A DNA stretch of 8,016 nucleotides from NCBI GenBank assembly GCA_902805755.1, contig CADCUA010000318.1, positions 1 to 8,016 of the forward strand. Direction: 5' to 3'. This DNA comes from an uncultured Lysobacter sp. Lineage in GTDB: Bacteria; Pseudomonadota; Gammaproteobacteria; Xanthomonadales; Xanthomonadaceae. The notes under the pieces are model-generated. The model was given only the letters and a program-made list of their open reading frames with translations, did no database searches and was not told the origin of the DNA. Below, one piece after another: positions 5,890 through 8,016 of this stretch. The translations under genes were made by a program, and so were the position numbers. Position 1 is the stretch's first letter. The number at the start of each line of letters is the position of its first letter.

Positions 5890-7053
5890 GCGGGAACCAC
5901 GACGTTCGTGCAGCGTCAGCACCGCGCCGATCTTCTCGCCGTCGCGGCCACGCACCGGCCGGGCGCTGCCTTCGACATGCACCAGCACGCCGTCGGGGCG
6001 GCGGATGCACCACGGCGCGTCCACCACGGTTTCATCGTTGAGCACCGCGCGTGCGAGCGGCAGTTCCAGGCTCGGATACGTCGTGCCGTCGTCGCGCAGC
6101 AGCGCGTAGGCCTGTGCGTAGTCGTCCGGCCCGACATCGAGTTGCTCGACGCCATGCAGTTCGCGGGCACGATCGTTGACGAACGTGATGCGGCCCTGGC
6201 TGTCGACGATGATCACGCCTTCATTGAGCTGCTGAAGGATCGCTTCGCGCTCGGCCGCCACGCGCGCGAGTTCGCGGCGCGCCTGCACCTGCTCGGTCAC
6301 TTCGACCGAGCAGCCGAGCACGCCATAGCGCGCGCCATCGTCATGGCTCAGCGGTTGCAGCGTGATGTCGAAATAGCCCGTTTCCAGCTGGCCGGCGCCG
6401 CGACGATCCAGATCGACGGGCGCCTCGCGCAACTGCACGGCCTCGCCGGTCTCGAGCACGCCGCCGATCAGTTCCACGAACCCCTGCTCGACCACCTCCG
6501 GAAACGCCTGCGCCAGCGTTTGCCCTTCGAAGCTGCGGCCACCGACCATCTGTCGCATCGCCGGGTTCATCTGGTCGATCGTCAGTTCCGGCCCGGTATA
6601 GACCGTCACCCCCACCGGCATTTCCATCAGCACGGCGCGCATGTGCTCGCGCTCCAGCTGCAGCCGCTCGACCGACGCCTGCCTGAGCTCGATCTCGCGC
6701 CGCGCCGCGTCGATATCGATATTGAGCCCGACCCAGCGGATGCGCCCCGCGTCCTCATGGCGCTGGGCCTTGCACAGGTACCAGCGGTACAGACCGGTCG
6801 ACGCCACCCGCAGGCGCACCGCGGTGCTGTAGGGCTCGCCCGACGCGACGCAGGCGTTCCAGCGCTGGAAGGCATCGGGAAAATCGGCAGGATGGACGAC
6901 GCTCGCCCATTCGGACGGCCCCATGCCCGCCTCGGACAGGCCCACATAACGCGCGAGCGCTGCGCTGGTCCAGTCCACCGCGCCATGCTCATCGGCGGTC
7001 CAGCTCAGTGCCGGCACCTGTTCGAGCGCATGGATCAGTGCATCGTTCGACAC
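5881..7053 (-). CDS. PAS-only sensor protein, three PAS-type domains
   Basis: This 390-aa soluble protein appears to consist of three PAS-type sensory modules and nothing else. Module 1 (about 1-115) ends in a PAC-like strand set, GLYRWYLCKAQRHEDAGRIR then WVGLNIDID. Helical linker 116-140 leads to module 2 (about 140-252), which contains MPVGVTVYTGPELTIDQMNP and ends YGVLGCSVEVTEQ. A second helical linker (253-273) leads to module 3 (about 274-382), starting LNEGVIIVDSQGRITFVND and ending GEKIGAVLTLHERRG. The protein stops eight residues later. PAS domains bind small ligands or cofactors and pass a signal to an attached kinase, cyclase or similar. No HisKA, HATPase, GGDEF, EAL or helix-turn-helix region is present here. 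I chose GTG 7053 because the first PAS begins there. The frame stays open to 7281, but that part looks non-coding. The Shine-Dalgarno sequence is weak (GAGA). It may be a truncated relic or may act by binding a partner. Confidence 0.82.
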   Translation of the reverse strand: MSNDALIHALEQVPALSWTADEHGAVDWTSAALARYVGLSEAGMGPSEWASVVHPADFPDAFQRWNACVASGEPYSTAVRLRVASTGLYRWYLCKAQRHEDAGRIRWVGLNIDIDAARREIELRQASVERLQLEREHMRAVLMEMPVGVTVYTGPELTIDQMNPAMRQMVGGRSFEGQTLAQAFPEVVEQGFVELIGGVLETGEAVQLREAPVDLDRRGAGQLETGYFDITLQPLSHDDGARYGVLGCSVEVTEQVQARRELARVAAEREAILQQLNEGVIIVDSQGRITFVNDRARELHGVEQLDVGPDDYAQAYALLRDDGTTYPSLELPLARAVLNDETVVDAPWCIRRPDGVLVHVEGSARPVRGRDGEKIGAVLTLHERRGSRAG

Positions 7054-7359
7054 TTTGGTTCTCGTCAGGCCAGCGGCCGGCGGGCAGCGGTGTATTGGGA
7101 TAACGCAGCAGAGATGCAGGGCGAGCTTAGCCACGCGCGACCGGCTTCCGGACGCAATGCACTCGGGCCTGCCACTGCGTGCAAGTCTACCGGGCAGTCG
7201 CAACCGGGCGCGTTGCGCGGCGGCCACAGGGAATGCAAGCCAGAGCGCCTCGCTGCCGGCGCGCTGCTTCCATGCGGCCACAACAGCCTGCAGGTCGAGC
7301 GCGAACCGCGTTCACACCCGTGCTGCTCCAATGCGAAACCCCCACCGCGTCCCGCCGCC
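7054..7359. other. 306-base divergent gap without a gene
   Basis: This gap separates the PAS gene (leftward) from the DUF3606 gene (rightward) and should carry the promoters of both. No frame within it shows a recognisable protein or a good ribosome binding site. A 6-bp hairpin CGCAAC / GTTGCG with a 7-base loop lies at 7199-7217 without a T-tract. I found no convincing sigma70 promoter pair on either strand. Confidence 0.5.
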
Positions 7360-7545
7360 ATGTCCGAGCATCCGCACAAGCGCATTCCGAACGACCGCAC
7401 ACGCGTCAACGTCCACGACGACGAGGAAGCGGCGTACTGGTGCGCGGAACTGGACTGCTCGACCGAGGAGCTGACCGAAGCGGTGAGCGCGGTGGGCGAG
7501 GACGTCGAGAACGTGCGACTGCACCTGAGCCAGCGCCATCACTGA
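7360..7545 (+). CDS. DUF3606 small protein
   Basis: This 61-aa cytoplasmic protein matches the DUF3606 pattern: an N-terminal basic/polar segment KRIPNDRTRVNVHDDEEAAY, then WCAELDCSTEELTEAVSAVG, and a C-terminal helix ENVRLHLSQRHH. The family is about this size, widespread in proteobacteria, and has no established function. Its helix, Trp and S/TxxEL-x-x-AV-x-x-VG motif suggest a small helical, possibly nucleic-acid or protein binding, fold. ATG 7360 is the only sensible start in the frame. It lacks a Shine-Dalgarno sequence, which is unusual given the clean ribosome binding sites of the entericidin and rocF, and may indicate leaderless or weak translation. It stands alone on its strand, next to the repeat array at the right edge. 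Confidence 0.85.
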   Translation: MSEHPHKRIPNDRTRVNVHDDEEAAYWCAELDCSTEELTEAVSAVGEDVENVRLHLSQRHH

Positions 7546-7816
7546 GCGGCCGGCGTGCCGATGGCGCACGAATGGGCGCTGGGCGAAGCGCATTCCCAGA
7601 AGACAGTGGGCACCGCGCTCACCCGCCGTGCCCGCACGGCGACCGACTGGGCGGCTGCCTGTCACAAGTACGGATCGGCTGGCCTGATAGCTGCGCCGCA
7701 TGGGACGGAGAGCGCCCGGCCCGATCCGCCGTGCTATCGGTTCAGCGCGGCGCGTGCTCCATGGGAACAACAGGGGATTCCCGCCGCTCTGGCGAACAGT
7801 CGACGCATCTGGCTGC
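7546..7816. other. Gap between the DUF3606 gene and the repeat array
   Basis: No gene is supportable here. The frame of the DUF3606 gene reopens after its stop and stays open to the window end, but its third positions lose their G/C bias inside the repeats. Another plus frame is open from ATG 7700 into the array, without a ribosome binding site and with only moderate G/C at third positions. A GGGAA / TTCCC inverted repeat lies near 7763-7781. Confidence 0.45.
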
Positions 7817-8016
7817 GTGTTGAACGGCTTCCCGGGCGCCTCGAACAGCCTCGCCTGGATGTTCAACGTCCTCGCGAAGCTGTTGAACAGGGTCACGACG
7901 CTGTTGAATTGGGACGCGAGGCTGTTCAACAGGTTCGAGTGCACGTTCGGCGAGGTCACGAGGCTGCTCAACACTATCGCGAGCACTTTCAACGAGCTCG
8001 AGAGGCTGTTCAACAA
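7817..8016. repeat. 21-bp phased tandem repeat array, at least ten units
   Basis: A 7-base motif close to GTTSAAC starts at 7819, 7840, 7861, 7882, 7903, 7924, 7945, 7966, 7987 and 8008, always 21 bases apart, with no insertion or deletion between the first and last copy. The best units extend to CTGTTCAAC preceded by a GCGAGG- or ACGAGG-like stretch. The bases between motif copies diverge. Copies carry either G or C at the centre (GTTGAAC or GTTCAAC), so the motif is almost palindromic. The array runs off the right edge, so its true length is unknown. Confidence 0.9.
7817..8016 (+). CDS. Possible partial heptad-repeat (amphipathic helix) protein
   Basis: In the plus frame containing GTG 7817 and ATG 7859, each 21-base unit reads as a heptad of the form L-[F/L]-N-x-h-x-x, where h is hydrophobic. 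Examples are MFNVLAK, LFNRFEC and TFNELER. Asn at position 3 is kept in nine of ten units, and position 5 is hydrophobic in eight of nine complete units. Third codon positions are over 90% G/C from about 7880 onward, as expected for a coding frame here, whereas the overlapping plus frame is about one-third G/C. The reading would give an amphipathic helix or coiled coil. There is no ribosome binding site before either start, the frame has no end within the window, and the minus strand is also open with similar composition. The coding status and strand are therefore uncertain. I do not recognise a family. Confidence 0.3.
   Translation, partial: MLNGFPGASNSLAWMFNVLAKLLNRVTTLLNWDARLFNRFECTFGEVTRLLNTIASTFNELERLFN

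Noticed and set aside
5749..7545. 598-codon plus-strand open frame
   Set aside because: It runs antisense across the whole PAS gene with His/Arg/Ala-rich composition. Only its last 61 codons (from 7360) form a recognisable protein, the DUF3606 gene.
7312..8016. Minus-strand open frame of 234 codons from the right edge
   Set aside because: Its left part is antisense to the DUF3606 gene and is low-complexity. Only the repeat part looks regular, and the near-palindromic repeat explains that. It is not called as a gene, though it cannot be fully excluded without the sequence to the right.
7817..8016. CRISPR array
   Set aside because: The period is only 21 bases, the conserved core is about 7-9 bases, and there are no unique spacers of CRISPR length and no cas genes.
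7546..8016. Plus frame continuing after the DUF3606 stop through the array, reading Glu/Ala/Val/Gln heptads
   Set aside because: It resembles a charged coiled coil, but third positions inside the repeats are only about one-third G/C, unlike real genes in this window. The neighbouring frame fits much better.

Overview
The window is a high-GC (roughly two-thirds G+C), gene-dense bacterial chromosome segment. Third codon positions in the recognisable genes are strongly G/C. The TrpS architecture (catalytic core plus a C-terminal extension), the entericidin-type lipoprotein beside an arginase, and codon use together suggest a gammaproteobacterium of the Xanthomonadaceae/Lysobacteraceae type (Lysobacter, Luteimonas or Xanthomonas relatives). 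That placement is an inference from protein style, not from a database match. No rRNA, tRNA, insertion sequence or CRISPR array is visible.

Layout, left to right. Positions 1-212 hold no gene I can support. An orphan 83-aa protein of unknown function (213-464, +) has a good ribosome binding site and converges on a minus-strand cluster. That cluster, read right to left, is trpS (3403-2099), a 102-aa three-helix membrane protein coupled to trpS by a GTGA stop/start overlap (2102-1794), and a GAF-GGDEF diguanylate cyclase (1709-612). Divergent from trpS is an exported protein of unknown function (3488-4321, +). It converges on an entericidin-like lipoprotein (4618-4466, -), and a strong bidirectional terminator lies between the two genes. 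Upstream of the entericidin, on the same strand, are the arginase rocF (5764-4844) and a protein made only of PAS-type sensor domains (7053-5881). A 306-base gap then separates this block from a divergent 61-aa DUF3606 protein (7360-7545, +).

The genes look like housekeeping and signalling functions rather than one pathway: tRNA charging, arginine breakdown to ornithine and urea, a small envelope lipoprotein, and two sensory proteins. One of these makes cyclic di-GMP, and the other has no visible output domain.

The least ordinary part is the right edge. From about 7817 to the end of the window, a motif close to GTTSAAC recurs in ten consecutive positions at exactly 21-base spacing, while the sequence between copies diverges. 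Twenty-one bases is seven codons, and one plus-strand frame reads as an amphipathic heptad series with G/C-rich third positions. The motif is nearly palindromic, so the minus strand also reads as a heptad series. The array runs off the window. A second, subtler signal is that rocF and the entericidin share a similar leader: a near-identical GC-rich hairpin 44-47 bases before the start codon, followed by an almost identical ribosome binding site.
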